A DNA stretch of 64,000 bases from Pirellulaceae bacterium (lineage in GTDB: Bacteria > Planctomycetota > Planctomycetia > Pirellulales > Pirellulaceae). Below the pieces are notes generated by a model, which saw nothing but the letters and a program-made list of their open reading frames with translations, made no database searches and was not told the origin of the DNA. Positions 17,624 through 27,378 of this stretch are shown here, in pieces (positions within the stretch are counted from its first letter, which is position 1; the number at the start of each line of letters is the position of its first letter). Where the stretch lies: contig JAGYIQ010000005.1 of the NCBI GenBank assembly GCA_018402565.1, positions 186,001 through 250,000 on the forward strand, read 5' to 3'. Made by a program: the position numbers and the translations under genes.

Positions 17624-18112
17624 ATGGGCGTAGAAATCGAACGCAAGTTTTTGGTCCGCGGCACGGCTTGGCAGCAAAGCCCCAGCCGCTGGTTGAGCCA
17701 GGGCTACCTCAGCCAAGACGGCAACGTGACGGTCCGCGTCCGCATCTCCGACCAGTACGGCTTTCTCACGATCAAGAGCCCGACCCAGGGCTGCCGCCGC
17801 GCCGAGTACGAATACGCCATCCCGTTAGAGGAGGCTAAAGAATTGCTGCTGCTCTGCCAACCCGCTCTGGTCGAAAAACGCCGTTACTCGGTGGTCCACC
17901 GCGGCAAGTTGTGGGAGGTCGATGAATTCGCCGGTCATAACACCGGACTGGTCGTCGCCGAAATCGAACTGAAACGCGAAGACGAATCGTTTGACCCACC
18001 CGAGTGGCTGGGGGAAGAAGTCACCGACGACCCACGCTACCGCAACTCCAGCCTGGTGCTGTATCCCTTCTCGCAATGGTCCGAATTGCCGAAGTCAACC
18101 ACAGCGCCCTAA
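17624..18112 (+). CDS. CYTH-domain protein (triphosphate tunnel superfamily)
   Basis: The 162-residue protein begins MGVEIERKFLV, the diagnostic ExExK motif of CYTH/triphosphate tunnel metalloenzymes. It continues with QGYLS, VRVRISDQYGFLTIKSPTQG, RAEYEYAIPLEEA and VAEIELKREDESFDPPEWLG. These are single-domain enzymes acting on inorganic triphosphate or related compounds; the size matches the short bacterial form (CyaB/NeuTTM-like). Start ATG has AGGAG eight bases upstream. It is followed by the long repeat array. Confidence 0.88.
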   Translation: MGVEIERKFLVRGTAWQQSPSRWLSQGYLSQDGNVTVRVRISDQYGFLTIKSPTQGCRRAEYEYAIPLEEAKELLLLCQPALVEKRRYSVVHRGKLWEVDEFAGHNTGLVVAEIELKREDESFDPPEWLGEEVTDDPRYRNSSLVLYPFSQWSELPKSTTAP

Positions 18113-18247
18113 CGCCGCAAAGTGGGGCGATCCGTCACCACGGAACCCAATCGTACTCCAGCACCTGGCGGTTGTAATCAGAGGCTGTCAGGACTCGTCC
18201 TCGAGCCCGGGTTCGGTCCGAGTACGAGTACGACCCGCCGATTCTGG

Positions 18248-21193
18248 ACCCAATCACAGTCGACACCCAATCGGACCGCGTCATTTGCAAATTAGTGGAG
18301 ATTAGCGAAGATTAGTGTTCCCCCAACCTGAACCCGAATGGCGCGGAACTAGGATCGAAGCTGATCAAGCAGTCAACGCTCGCAGCGTTTGTCTTCCTCT
18401 GCGTCCTCCCCCCCTCTCGCGGTTTATTCGTCCTGCTGGAGCCATGAGATCACCGTAATAAAGGATCTGGCGGTTGGAACCGCAAATGGATCAAAAAAGA
18501 GGAAGCCTCAAAATCAATCATAATGGATAGTCGAAATTTAAGAATGGTGCGTTGCGCAAGTCAGCCCCCATAGCTCCCTACCAGATCATTGATCCACGCC
18601 GGATCACGCCAGAAAACGTGTTCAGATCACGACTTGCTTACGACACCCTACGCCCGACGCCCACGTTTCTCACGCTGCCCCGCCAGGACAAAATCACCAT
18701 CCGACCGCCGTTGTTATCGCACCCACTCACAGCCGGCACCCATTCGGACCGCGTCATCTGAACATTAGTGGAGATTAGCGAAGATTAGTGTTCCTCCGAC
18801 CCACCTCCGAATGGCGCGGAAACACGGATCGGCGCTCGATCAAGTCTTCAGCGATTGCGTTGTTTGCATTTCTCTGCGATCTCCCCCCCTCTTGCGGTTT
18901 ATTCGTCCTGCTGGTGCCGCGAGATCACCGCACTCCAGGATCTGGCGACTGGAACCGCAAATGAATCAAAAAAGAGGAATCCTCAAAATCAATCACAATG
19001 GATAGTCGAAATTTAAGAATGGTGCGTTGCGCAAGTCGGCCCCCATGGCTCCCTATCAGATCGTTGACCCACGCCGGTTCACGCCAGGAAACGTGTTCAG
19101 ATCACGACTTGCTTACGACACCCTACGCCCGACGCCCGAAGTTGTTCACGCTGCCTTGCCGGGACAAAATCACCATCCGCCCGCTGTTGTTATCGCGCCC
19201 ACTCACAGCCGGCACCCAATCGGACCGCGTCATCTGAACATTAGTGGAGATTAGCGAAGATTAGTGTTCCCCCGACCCGACCCTGAATGGAGCGGAACAC
19301 AGATCAAGTATTCAACGCTCGCAGCATTTGTCTTCCTCTGCGTCCTTCCCCCCTCTCGCGGTTTATTCATTCTGCTGGAGCCGTGAGATCACCGTACTCA
19401 AGGATCTGGCGGTTGGAACCGCAAATGGATCAAAAAAGAGGAAGCCTCAAAATCAATCACAATGGATAGTCGAAATTTGCGAATGGTGCGTTGCGCAAGT
19501 CGGCCCCCATAGCTCCCTATCAGATCGTTGATCCACGCCGGTTCACGCCAGGAAACGTGTTCAGATCACGACTTGCTTACGACACCCTACGCCCGACGCC
19601 CACGTTTTTCACGCTGCCTTGCCAGGACAAAATCACCATCCGCCCGCTGTTGTTATCGCACCCACTCACAGCCGGCACCCATTCGGACCGCGTCATCTGA
19701 ACATTAGTGGAGATTAGCGAAGATTAGTGTTCCTCCGACCCGCCTCCGAATGGAGCGGAACTCGGATCGACGCTGATCAAGCAGTCAATGCTCGCAGCTT
19801 TTGTCTTCCTCTGCGTCCTTCCCCCCTCTTGCGGTTCATCTATCCTACTGGAGCCGTGAGATCACCGTACTCAAGGATCTGGCGGTTGGAACCGCGAATG
19901 GATCAAAAAAGAGGAAACCTCAAAATCGATCATGATGGATAGTCGAAATTTAAGAATGGTGCGTTGCGCAAGTCGCTCCCCCATAGCTCCCGATCAGATC
20001 GTTGATCCACGCCGTATCACGCAAGGAAACGTGTTCAGATCACGACTTGCTTACGACACCCTACGACCGACGCCCGAAGTTGTTCACGCTGCCTTGCCGG
20101 GACAAAATCACCATCCGTCCGCTGTTGTTATCGCACCCACTCACAGCCGGCACCCAATCGGACCGCGTCATCTGAACATTAGTGGAGATTAGCGAAGATT
20201 AGTGTTCCTCCGACCCGCCTCCGAATGGAGCGGAACACGGATCGACGCTGATCAAGCAGTCAATGCTCGCAGCTTTTGTCTTCCTCTGCGTCCTTCCCCC
20301 CTCTCGCGGTTTATTCATCCTGCTGGAGCAGTGAGATCACCGTAATCAAGGATCTGGCGGTTGGAACCGCACAATAATAAAAAATTACACATCAAATTCG
20401 ATCACGTTGGAGAGTCGAAATTTAAGAATGGTGCGTTGCGCAAGTCAGCCCCCATGGCTCCCTACCAGATCATTGATCCACGCCGGATCACGCCAGAAAA
20501 CGTGTTCTGCGCACGACTTGCTTACGACACCCTACGCCGGACGCCCGAAGTTGTTCACGCTGCCAAGAATGGTGCGTTGCGCAAGTCAGCCTCCATAGCT
20601 CCCTACCAGATCATTGATCCACGCCGGATCACGCCAGAAAACGTGTTCTGCGCACGACTTGCTTACGACACCCTACGCCCGACGCCCACGTTTTTCACGC
20701 TGCCACGCCAGGACAAAATCACCATCCGTCCGCTGTTGTTATCGCACCCACTCACAGTCGACACCCAATCGGACCGCGTCTCTGAACATTAGTGGAGATT
20801 AGCGAAGATTAGTGTTCCTCCGACCCGACCCCCGAGTGGAGCGGAACTCGGATCGACACTGATCAAGTATTCAACGATCGCAGCTTTTGTCTTCCTCTGC
20901 GTCCTTCCCCCCTCTCGCGGTTTGTGCGTCCTGCTGGAGCCATGAGATCACCGTAATCAAGGATCTGGCGGTTGGAACCGCGAATGGATCAAAAAAGAGG
21001 AAGCCTCAAAATCGATCATGATGGATAGTCGAAATTTAAGAATGGTGCGTTGCGCAAGTCGGCCCCCATGGCTCCCGATCAGATCGTTGATCCACGCCGA
21101 GTCACGCCAGGAAACGTGTTCAGATCACGACTTGCTTACGACACCCTACGACCGACGCCCGAAGTTGTTCACGCTGCCAAGAATGGTGCGTTG
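18248..21193. repeat. Tandem array of about six 470-bp repeat units
   Basis: The marker GGATCTGGCG recurs at 18463, 18938, 19402, 19875, 20350 and 20961, giving periods of 475, 464, 473, 475 and 611 bp. Each unit contains three landmarks: a decamer-like run ATTAGTGGAGATTAGCGAAG, a CTTCCTCTGCGTCC tract, and an inverted pair GCAAGTC...GACTTGC followed by ACGACACCCTACG. Short frames of 60-86 codons that repeat with the unit are present, but they have no ribosome binding sites and drift in frame, so I do not call them genes. The array fills the whole space between the CYTH gene and the RNase Z-like gene. Confidence 0.9.
20424..20705. repeat. Internal 141-bp tandem duplication in the fifth array unit
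   Basis: The segment beginning AAGAATGGTGCGTTGCGCAA at 20424 is repeated at 20565, so the fifth unit is about 140 bp longer than the others. The junction CACGCTGCCAAGAATGGTGC created by the duplication occurs again at about 21173, at the right-hand end of the array. Confidence 0.85.
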
Positions 21194-21240
21194 CCCTACG
21201 CCCTACGCCCTACGCCCTACGCCCTACGCTCTTCGCCCTA
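21194..21240. repeat. CCCTACG heptamer microsatellite overlapping a stop codon
   Basis: Five exact CCCTACG copies (21194-21228), a variant heptamer and a final CCCTA. The CTA at 21238-21240 is the stop codon (TAG on the minus strand) of the RNase Z-like gene, so the repeat supplies that stop. The same heptamer occurs at 27204-27252. Confidence 0.85.
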
Positions 21241-22074
21241 CAGCCAGACCCACAAGCGGCCGTCCATGAAGTCGGGGAACTTGCGTTCGATGTAGCGCAT
21301 GGCTTCGGCGTCGTTGTATCGCGTGCTCAAGTGCCCGACGATGATGGCTTGGTTTTTGAACTGATCTCGCCGAGCCACATAATCGTCCAAGTGCATGTGA
21401 CCATGTTTGTGCGTCAGGTGGCTTTGATGGTCGGGCGAAACAAACGTCATCTCGGAGATCAGGATCTCGGCCTGATAGAACACGGGGTTGTTGTCCAAGC
21501 CCCACGGGTTTGTATCCCCGGTATAGGCGACTTTGGGCAGCCGGATCTCGGCCGAGACCTCGGTGCCTCCCAAGCGGACGTCGCGGATCTGATCGCTGGT
21601 CAAACCCACAAATTCAGGCTTGAGTTTCTTGCGGCGTTCCCACACCACGTACCCGACGCTGGGGATCGTGTGTTTGGTCTTGTGCACGGTCACTACATTT
21701 TCGCGACTCAGTTCATACTCGTCGCCATCGACCACCCCCACCAAACGGCAGGGCAAGCGGCCACGGTCCAGCGGCACGAAGGCGCGGAGCATCTGCTGGA
21801 CCGCCCCCAGAGCCACTTCGGGCAGGTAGATCGTGGGCGGATCCATCTGCATCATGCGGCGACGGGCGATGTAGACCGGCAAAGCGGCGATGTGATCCAA
21901 GTGGGTGTGCGAGATAAACCAATTGGGCACGCCCATAAAATCCCAAGGATGCCCGCCCAGATCAAAGCCCAGGTGCAATTGATCGATCCGCCAATACGAT
22001 TGGACCGCCGCGCGAGCATAACCATCCACGACCAAGTCCCCAAAGGTGTGGCTGATAAAAGGTGCATTATCCAT
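21238..22074 (-). CDS. RNase Z-like metallo-beta-lactamase-fold hydrolase
   Basis: The 278-residue MBL-fold protein has the metal motif FISHTHLDHIAALPVY (HxHxDH), a second site in YTGDT and a C-terminal IIVGHLSTRY that resembles the HFSxRY motif of tRNase Z. RNase Z matures tRNA 3-prime ends. The flexible arm typical of bacterial RNase Z is not obvious, so a related nuclease or hydrolase remains possible. The start ATG at 22074 has no clear ribosome binding site. The gene follows the PLP-enzyme gene by 14 bases on the same strand, so translational coupling is plausible. Confidence 0.78.
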   Translation of the reverse strand: MDNAPFISHTFGDLVVDGYARAAVQSYWRIDQLHLGFDLGGHPWDFMGVPNWFISHTHLDHIAALPVYIARRRMMQMDPPTIYLPEVALGAVQQMLRAFVPLDRGRLPCRLVGVVDGDEYELSRENVVTVHKTKHTIPSVGYVVWERRKKLKPEFVGLTSDQIRDVRLGGTEVSAEIRLPKVAYTGDTNPWGLDNNPVFYQAEILISEMTFVSPDHQSHLTHKHGHMHLDDYVARRDQFKNQAIIVGHLSTRYNDAEAMRYIERKFPDFMDGRLWVWL

Positions 22075-22088
22075 CAAATCGTTTTCGT

Positions 22089-23348
22089 CTAGATTCCCGA
22101 GCCCGACTCGACGGCGGACAGAGCGTCAGCCATCTGGGCCCAGCGTTGTTCGAAGCTGCCGGTCAAGCCGATGCTGATGCGAATCAGGCCCGGCGAGATC
22201 CCCGCCGCGGCTTGCTCGGCCTCCGTCAATTCGCTCGAGGTCGAACTCCCCGAGCAACTCATCAGGGTCTCGAAATAACCCAAGCTGACGGCCATAAAAC
22301 CAAACGAATGATCGTTTTGCAAAATTTCCATCAAGCGATTGGCTCGCGCGACCGTCCCCATATCCAGGGTCAACAGGCCGCCGCAGCCGAAGCCTTCGTT
22401 GAGCTGGCTTTGCAGCAGCTCGTGCTGGGGATGGCTGGGCAGACCCGGGTAACAAACCTTGGCCCCCCGCTCTGCTAGACGCTCCGCAAAGCCCAAGGCT
22501 CGCGCGCTGTGCTCCCGCATCCGCAATCCCAAGTGCGGCAGGCGCAGCGTCAGCTCGTGGGCAATCTTCGGATCCATCGTCGGCCCCAACAACATCAAGG
22601 CCCCCGTGTGCAGATCCATCAACGAGTAAATAAACGCTTCGGAGCCACATACCGCACCGGCGATCACGTCCGAGGCGCCGCTGATGAACTTGGTCACACT
22701 GTGCACCACCACATCCGCGCCCAATTGGACGGGCGATAGCAACATGGGAGCAAAGGTATTGTCCACCACCAAGGCCGCGCCATGCCGGTGCGCGATGGCC
22801 GCCAACGCTGGAATGTCGGCCACCTCCAAGGTCGGGTTGGCGATCGATTCGATGTACAAGACCTTGGTCGGCGCCTGCTGCATGGCCGCCTCAACCGCGG
22901 CATGGTCGGTGATGTCAACAAAGGTCGTCGTCACGCCCGATTTGAGTGGAAAAAACTCCTTCAGCAAAGCAAAGGTGCCGCCGTAGATCGTCTTCGATGA
23001 CACGATCCGCTCGCCCGCGTTACACAACTGCATCAGCACCGCAGCGATCGCACCCAGCCCCGAGGCGGTGGCGTAACCGGCTTGAGTGCCCTCCATCGCC
23101 GCCAACATTCGCCCGAAGGTGTAGACCGTGGGATTGAAGTTTCGACCGTACAAGTAGCAGCCGCCCGTGGCATTGCGAGCCTGCATGGAAAAGGGCCCGC
23201 GTTCGCCACGAAAGATCTTCGGCATCTCGTCGGCGGCCATCACCGTGAACGTGGTGCTGGCTTCAATCGACGAATTGACACCACCATGTTCCCCAAATTC
23301 ATGCCGCGAATCGGCCATCGCCGCGACTGGATCAAATTTTGTCGTCAT
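22089..23348 (-). CDS. Cys/Met-metabolism PLP enzyme (methionine gamma-lyase-like)
   Basis: The 419-residue fold-type I enzyme has the PLP-lysine motif VVHSVTKFISGASDVIAGAV, the phosphate/substrate loop ASGLGAIAAVL, ESIANPTLEVADI and VVDNTFAPMLLSPVQLGAD. This layout fits cystathionine gamma-synthase, gamma-lyase, methionine gamma-lyase and O-acetylhomoserine sulfhydrylase; sequence alone does not settle the reaction. The ATG at 23348 has AGGTGG upstream and removes a 22-codon spurious extension. It is divergent from the lipoprotein gene at 23555 and followed by the RNase Z-like gene. Confidence 0.85.
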   Translation of the reverse strand: MTTKFDPVAAMADSRHEFGEHGGVNSSIEASTTFTVMAADEMPKIFRGERGPFSMQARNATGGCYLYGRNFNPTVYTFGRMLAAMEGTQAGYATASGLGAIAAVLMQLCNAGERIVSSKTIYGGTFALLKEFFPLKSGVTTTFVDITDHAAVEAAMQQAPTKVLYIESIANPTLEVADIPALAAIAHRHGAALVVDNTFAPMLLSPVQLGADVVVHSVTKFISGASDVIAGAVCGSEAFIYSLMDLHTGALMLLGPTMDPKIAHELTLRLPHLGLRMREHSARALGFAERLAERGAKVCYPGLPSHPQHELLQSQLNEGFGCGGLLTLDMGTVARANRLMEILQNDHSFGFMAVSLGYFETLMSCSGSSTSSELTEAEQAAAGISPGLIRISIGLTGSFEQRWAQMADALSAVESGSGI

Positions 23349-23554
23349 CGTTCCACCTGCAAACACCACAGAAAAGAGCCCCAGATCCCACTCCAAGGGC
23401 CATCGCGGGCTCATTGTGCGTTAATTCCCCCCCTCCGACAACCCGCGGCCCCCGACCGCTGCCAGCAGCCGCATTCTGCCGAGGAACTTACCAAGATTCG
23501 CCTCGCCACGTAGAATCAGCATCAGTCCCTCGAACCCGCGGAGATTCACCGAAC

Positions 23555-25588
23555 ATGTCGACGCCCCTGCCCTCCCAACCGCCGCACCCCACTGCCGCTC
23601 GACTGGGCGGCGGCAAGGCTCGTTTCCGTCACATTTGGCTGGTGGCCGTGCTGATCGCTGTCGTGGGCTGCGACGATGCCGGGTCGTCCACGGCCGTCGA
23701 TGTCCTCGGCTCGCCCAACTCGCGTTTTGCCGACTTCGATCGCGACAGCTGGTTGGTCCCCATGCGTCCCGTGACGGCCAACGATCCGGCCAACATGCCT
23801 TACGATCTCTCGCTGCTGACGCCGCGGCACTTCACAGTCGTGGTACTGGATGGGGCCCGGCTCCGCGACTACTTTCAAACGCGGGGCCTGGACATCGACC
23901 AACAGCTCCTGGGGTCGCTGGCCCAGTCCCTCTCGCTCAAGCAACTGCGTTCCGTCGTGGTGGCCCTCGATGATCAAATGGCCAACGGCCTGATGGGCGG
24001 CGGCTCGAGCCAGGGTTGGCTCCTTCAGGTCGACTTTTTTGACCCGCCCAATGCAGCCGCCTGGAACCGTTGGCTCCTGGGTCCGACCGCCGCCACAGCG
24101 CAGGTCGGAACGTCAGCCCAGGGTCCCGCCACCGACGGCACGGCCGGCCCGCTGCTGGCCGCCGACAAGTCCTTTGCCATCCAGTGGCGTTCACCCACGC
24201 AGTTACTGGTGGCCTCGGAAGCGGAATTGGCCAAAGTGATCAAGGGCGCGGCCGACAACGGTGGCTCGGAACTCGTGGCCGATGTGCTGGCCCAAAGCGA
24301 GCAGTCGCTGTTGTTCTTCTCACTGCGAGCCGCTCCACTGCAGCAACTGGTGGAGCAAATGGCGCAGATGGCGGCCACTTTCGGCGGGGCCAACGCGGAG
24401 GTCCAAACCATGTTCGACGCCGTCCGCTCGCTGGAGAAGATTCAGTTCTCGGCCGACCTGCAAGCCGAGGACCTGCTGCGGTTGCAACTGAACTTTTTGG
24501 ACGCCAACGCCGCCAAAACCGTCCAGTCGATTCTCAACCAAAGTATCGGGCAACTGATGACCGAGGGGCTCGGAGCAGGCGGCGGCGGTTTCCCGCTCCC
24601 CGGTCCAAACGGCGACAATCCAGGCCTCTCGCAAGAGTTGCAGAAACTGTTGCGGGAGATCCAAGCCGAACTGGCTCAAGGCGGACTGACCGCGACCCTG
24701 GATGGCCGAGTCGTCGATCTGCAAGCCGCGCGGCCGCGTCGCCTGGACGACGTCATCGACCAAGGCCTGAAGGGCATCACGGCCGTCCAGGCCCAAGTGG
24801 CTCAGCGAGAAAAGCTGCGGATGTTGGGCATCGCCCTGCAGAAGTTCTACCAAGCCCACGGCCGCTACCCCGCCGAATCCGCTTCGCCGCTCAGCTACCG
24901 TCGCCGCGACCAGGTCACCACGAACGCAGCCGACCCAGCCACTGCCAATCAAACCGCCGCCGGTGACGAGGTCGGTGATGCCGCCGCTGACGCGGTCGAT
25001 AACGAAGCACAGGCAACTGACGTCGCTGGCCCGCCCTTCAGTTGGCGGGTGGCCCTGCTGCCGTACCTGGGGTACCCCGAGCTGTACGAGGCGTTTGACT
25101 TTAGCCAACCCTGGGACAGCCCCGACAATCGTCGCGCCGCCGCGTCCATGCCGGTCGTGTTTGATTGGGAGCGCCAACCCGAGGCGGGCCCCGAGACGTT
25201 GGTCAGCCAAGCGGACGGCGGGATCCCAACGTCGGACTTCCAGTTCCTGGTCGGCAACCTGGGCGCCCTGGGGGCCACACCAATGGTCACCGCCGACCAG
25301 ATTGGGGATGGAGCCGACCGCACCTTGATGCTGGCCCAGACCCCCCAGCAACGCTCGCCCTGGTCCGGGCCCGCTGGCTGGGCGGTCAACACGCCCGCTG
25401 ATCTGGCCCGCTGGCAGAACTCGCCACAGCCACCGCCGGCTTTGATGTTCTCCGGCCGGGCCGTGCGGATCGATCGCGATCTGCCCCCCGAGGTGCTGCT
25501 GGGTTGGGTCACGCCCAACGGCAAAGAGCGAGTCAACCGCCAACTCGTCAATGAAGCGACGCTCTACCCGCCGCTGAGTGCGGAGTAA
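23555..25588 (+). CDS. Lipoprotein with DUF1559-like C-terminal domain
   Basis: The 677-residue protein has an N-terminal signal with lipobox-type end (WLVAVLIAVVGC), so it is probably membrane anchored. Residues up to about 400 are an alpha/beta region with no recognised family. The C-terminal half, from LGIALQKFYQAHGRYPAESA through FSWRVALLPYLGYPELYEAF and FDFSQPWDSPDNRRA, matches the periplasmic part of planctomycete DUF1559 proteins, but without the usual type IV pilin-like N-terminus. I chose the ATG at 23555 over an upstream start that lacks a signal. It is followed after 21 bases by folP. Confidence 0.75.
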   Translation: MSTPLPSQPPHPTAARLGGGKARFRHIWLVAVLIAVVGCDDAGSSTAVDVLGSPNSRFADFDRDSWLVPMRPVTANDPANMPYDLSLLTPRHFTVVVLDGARLRDYFQTRGLDIDQQLLGSLAQSLSLKQLRSVVVALDDQMANGLMGGGSSQGWLLQVDFFDPPNAAAWNRWLLGPTAATAQVGTSAQGPATDGTAGPLLAADKSFAIQWRSPTQLLVASEAELAKVIKGAADNGGSELVADVLAQSEQSLLFFSLRAAPLQQLVEQMAQMAATFGGANAEVQTMFDAVRSLEKIQFSADLQAEDLLRLQLNFLDANAAKTVQSILNQSIGQLMTEGLGAGGGGFPLPGPNGDNPGLSQELQKLLREIQAELAQGGLTATLDGRVVDLQAARPRRLDDVIDQGLKGITAVQAQVAQREKLRMLGIALQKFYQAHGRYPAESASPLSYRRRDQVTTNAADPATANQTAAGDEVGDAAADAVDNEAQATDVAGPPFSWRVALLPYLGYPELYEAFDFSQPWDSPDNRRAAASMPVVFDWERQPEAGPETLVSQADGGIPTSDFQFLVGNLGALGATPMVTADQIGDGADRTLMLAQTPQQRSPWSGPAGWAVNTPADLARWQNSPQPPPALMFSGRAVRIDRDLPPEVLLGWVTPNGKERVNRQLVNEATLYPPLSAE

Positions 25589-25609
25589 CTGCCAGATGAA
25601 AGGCCAGCG

Positions 25610-26485
25610 ATGAGCCAAGTTCCGTTGCCCCGCCAGTGGCGTCTGTCCCGCAGCGTTTTGTCGCTGGAGCAGGGTCCACTGTGGATGGGCATCGTCAACG
25701 TCACACCGGACAGTTTTTCGGACGGTGGCCAGTGGTTCGATCCCAACCGCGCGGTTCAACAGGCCCTGCAGTTGGCGGAGGACGGCGCCGCGATCTTGGA
25801 CATCGGCGGCGAAAGCACGCGGCCCTATTCGGATCCCGTTGCGGCCGACGAGGAGCTGCGCCGTGTGATCCCGGTCATCGAGCAAGTGGTGCGACAGACG
25901 AACGTGCCGATCTCGATCGATACGAGCAAAGCCGCGGTGGCTCGGGCGGCCCTGGACGCCGGCGCTCAGATTATCAACGATGTGACGGGCCTGGAGGGCG
26001 ACCCGCAGATGATCGAGGTCGCTCGCGAGACCGGGGCGGGCGTCTGCGCCATGCACATGCGGGGCACGCCGCAAACGATGCAGGACGATCCACGCTACGA
26101 CGATGTGGTGGGGGATATCCGGCGTTACTTGTGGGAGCGACAACAGGGCCTACTGCAAGCCGGTTTGGACCTGGAGCGGATCTGCTTGGACCCGGGCATT
26201 GGGTTTGGCAAGACCCACGACCACAATCTGCAACTGCTGCAGAATATCCACCAATTCCAGACCCTCGGCAGCCCGCTGTTGGTCGGGCATTCACGCAAAG
26301 GCTTCATCGCCTCCGTGTTGGCCGATAAAGAGGTGGAACGCGACAGCGGAACGCTGGGGGTCAGTCTGTACTTGGCCCAACAAGGCGTGCAGATCATTCG
26401 TGTTCATAACATCGGACTGCACACACGAGCCTGGCGACTGTGGCAGGCGGTGGTCCGACCTTCCGAGGAATCCGTCCCGACATGA
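25610..26485 (+). CDS. folP: Dihydropteroate synthase
   Basis: FolP condenses p-aminobenzoate with hydroxymethyldihydropterin pyrophosphate in folate synthesis. The 291 residues show every family signature: GIVNVTPDSFSDGGQW, LDIGGESTRPYS, SIDTSKAAVA, IINDVTGLEGD, AMHMRGTP, LDPGIGFGKTHDHN and VGHSRKGF. Length is slightly above typical because of about 20 N-terminal residues. The stop overlaps the start of hisH by an ATGA. Confidence 0.96.
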   Translation: MSQVPLPRQWRLSRSVLSLEQGPLWMGIVNVTPDSFSDGGQWFDPNRAVQQALQLAEDGAAILDIGGESTRPYSDPVAADEELRRVIPVIEQVVRQTNVPISIDTSKAAVARAALDAGAQIINDVTGLEGDPQMIEVARETGAGVCAMHMRGTPQTMQDDPRYDDVVGDIRRYLWERQQGLLQAGLDLERICLDPGIGFGKTHDHNLQLLQNIHQFQTLGSPLLVGHSRKGFIASVLADKEVERDSGTLGVSLYLAQQGVQIIRVHNIGLHTRAWRLWQAVVRPSEESVPT

Positions 26486-27117
26486 TTCACATTATCGACT
26501 ACCAAATGGGGAACTTGCGCTCGGTGCAAAAAGCCTTTGAGCGAGTGGGGACACCCGCCACGATTACCGATCGCCCCGCGGATTTGGAGACGGCCCAGCA
26601 CGTGGTGCTGCCCGGCGTGGGCGCGTTTCCTGACGCCATGCGGGAACTGCAGCAGCGTGAATGGGTGCCAGCGATCGAAGCGTACGTCGCCAGCGGCCGT
26701 CCGCTGCTGGGCATCTGTCTGGGCATGCAGTTATTGCTGGAGTCCAGTGCCGAGTTCGGGCGTCATCCTGGGTTGGGGATCGTGCCTGGCACGGTCGAGC
26801 CGTTCGAGCTGCCCGCGACGTTGAAGGTTCCGCACATGGGTTGGAACCTGAGTGAAATGCCGTCGACGTTTGCTCAGCCGACACATCCGGTGTTTGAGCA
26901 TTTGGCGAATTGCCCAGCTTATTTTTATTACGTGCATTCGTTTATCTGCCAGCCGACCGACCCGACGTGCGTGGCCTTGCAGGCCGATTACGGCGGTTGG
27001 TTTGCGGGGGCGTTGGCTTGGCGGAACATTGTGGCCACGCAGTTTCATCCGGAGAAGAGCCAGAGCGATGGTCTGGAGTTGCTGCGTCGCTTCGCGCAGT
27101 GGCAACCCTGCCCGTAA
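26482..27117 (+). CDS. hisH: Imidazole glycerol phosphate synthase, glutaminase subunit HisH
   Basis: HisH hydrolyses glutamine and channels ammonia to HisF for histidine synthesis. The 211-residue protein has the class I amidotransferase nucleophile in GICLGMQLLLESS, the oxyanion region VVLPGVGAFPDAM, and the His/Glu of the triad in ATQFHPEKSQ. The start MIHIIDYQMGNLRSV is typical; its ATG overlaps the folP stop (ATGA), showing translational coupling. HisF is not adjacent in this window. Confidence 0.96.
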   Translation: MIHIIDYQMGNLRSVQKAFERVGTPATITDRPADLETAQHVVLPGVGAFPDAMRELQQREWVPAIEAYVASGRPLLGICLGMQLLLESSAEFGRHPGLGIVPGTVEPFELPATLKVPHMGWNLSEMPSTFAQPTHPVFEHLANCPAYFYYVHSFICQPTDPTCVALQADYGGWFAGALAWRNIVATQFHPEKSQSDGLELLRRFAQWQPCP

Positions 27118-27203
27118 CCGTTCAAGACCCCAGCCCCTTGCTCAGTCGGTCCGTGGCTCCGTCCTTCCCTAGCTTGGCCTGCAAATGCCCCCTCGACCCC
27201 AAC

Positions 27204-27252
27204 GCCCCTACCCTACGCCCCAACCCTACGCCCTATGCCCTACGCCCTATGC
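27204..27252. repeat. Second CCCTACG/CCCTATG heptamer tract
   Basis: Degenerate copies of CCCTACG, CCCTATG and CCCAACCCTACG lie between hisH and the small lipoprotein gene. The same heptamer ends the 470-bp array at 21194-21240. The rest of 27118-27378 shows nothing else I can support. Confidence 0.75.
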
Positions 27253-27378
27253 GGCTCGGCCCTTCGGTCTAGATGACGAGCCATGCTGCGGGTGCTCTTG
27301 CCGAGAAGTGGGGATTTTTCTAAGGTCCCGCCCCACGATGGACGCCCGCTTCACTTGAATCACAACCACGGAGCCACA

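Noticed and set aside
18552..20802. Repeated frames of 60-86 codons in the 470-bp array, e.g. RKSAPIAPYQIIDPRRITPE
   Set aside because: They begin at TTG codons within the repeat, lack ribosome binding sites, shift frame between copies and match no family, so they are a by-product of the DNA repeats.
24320..26143. 607-codon antisense frame over the DUF1559-like gene and folP
   Set aside because: A shadow of the strong GC codon bias; the plus strand carries clear folP motifs and a lipoprotein signal.
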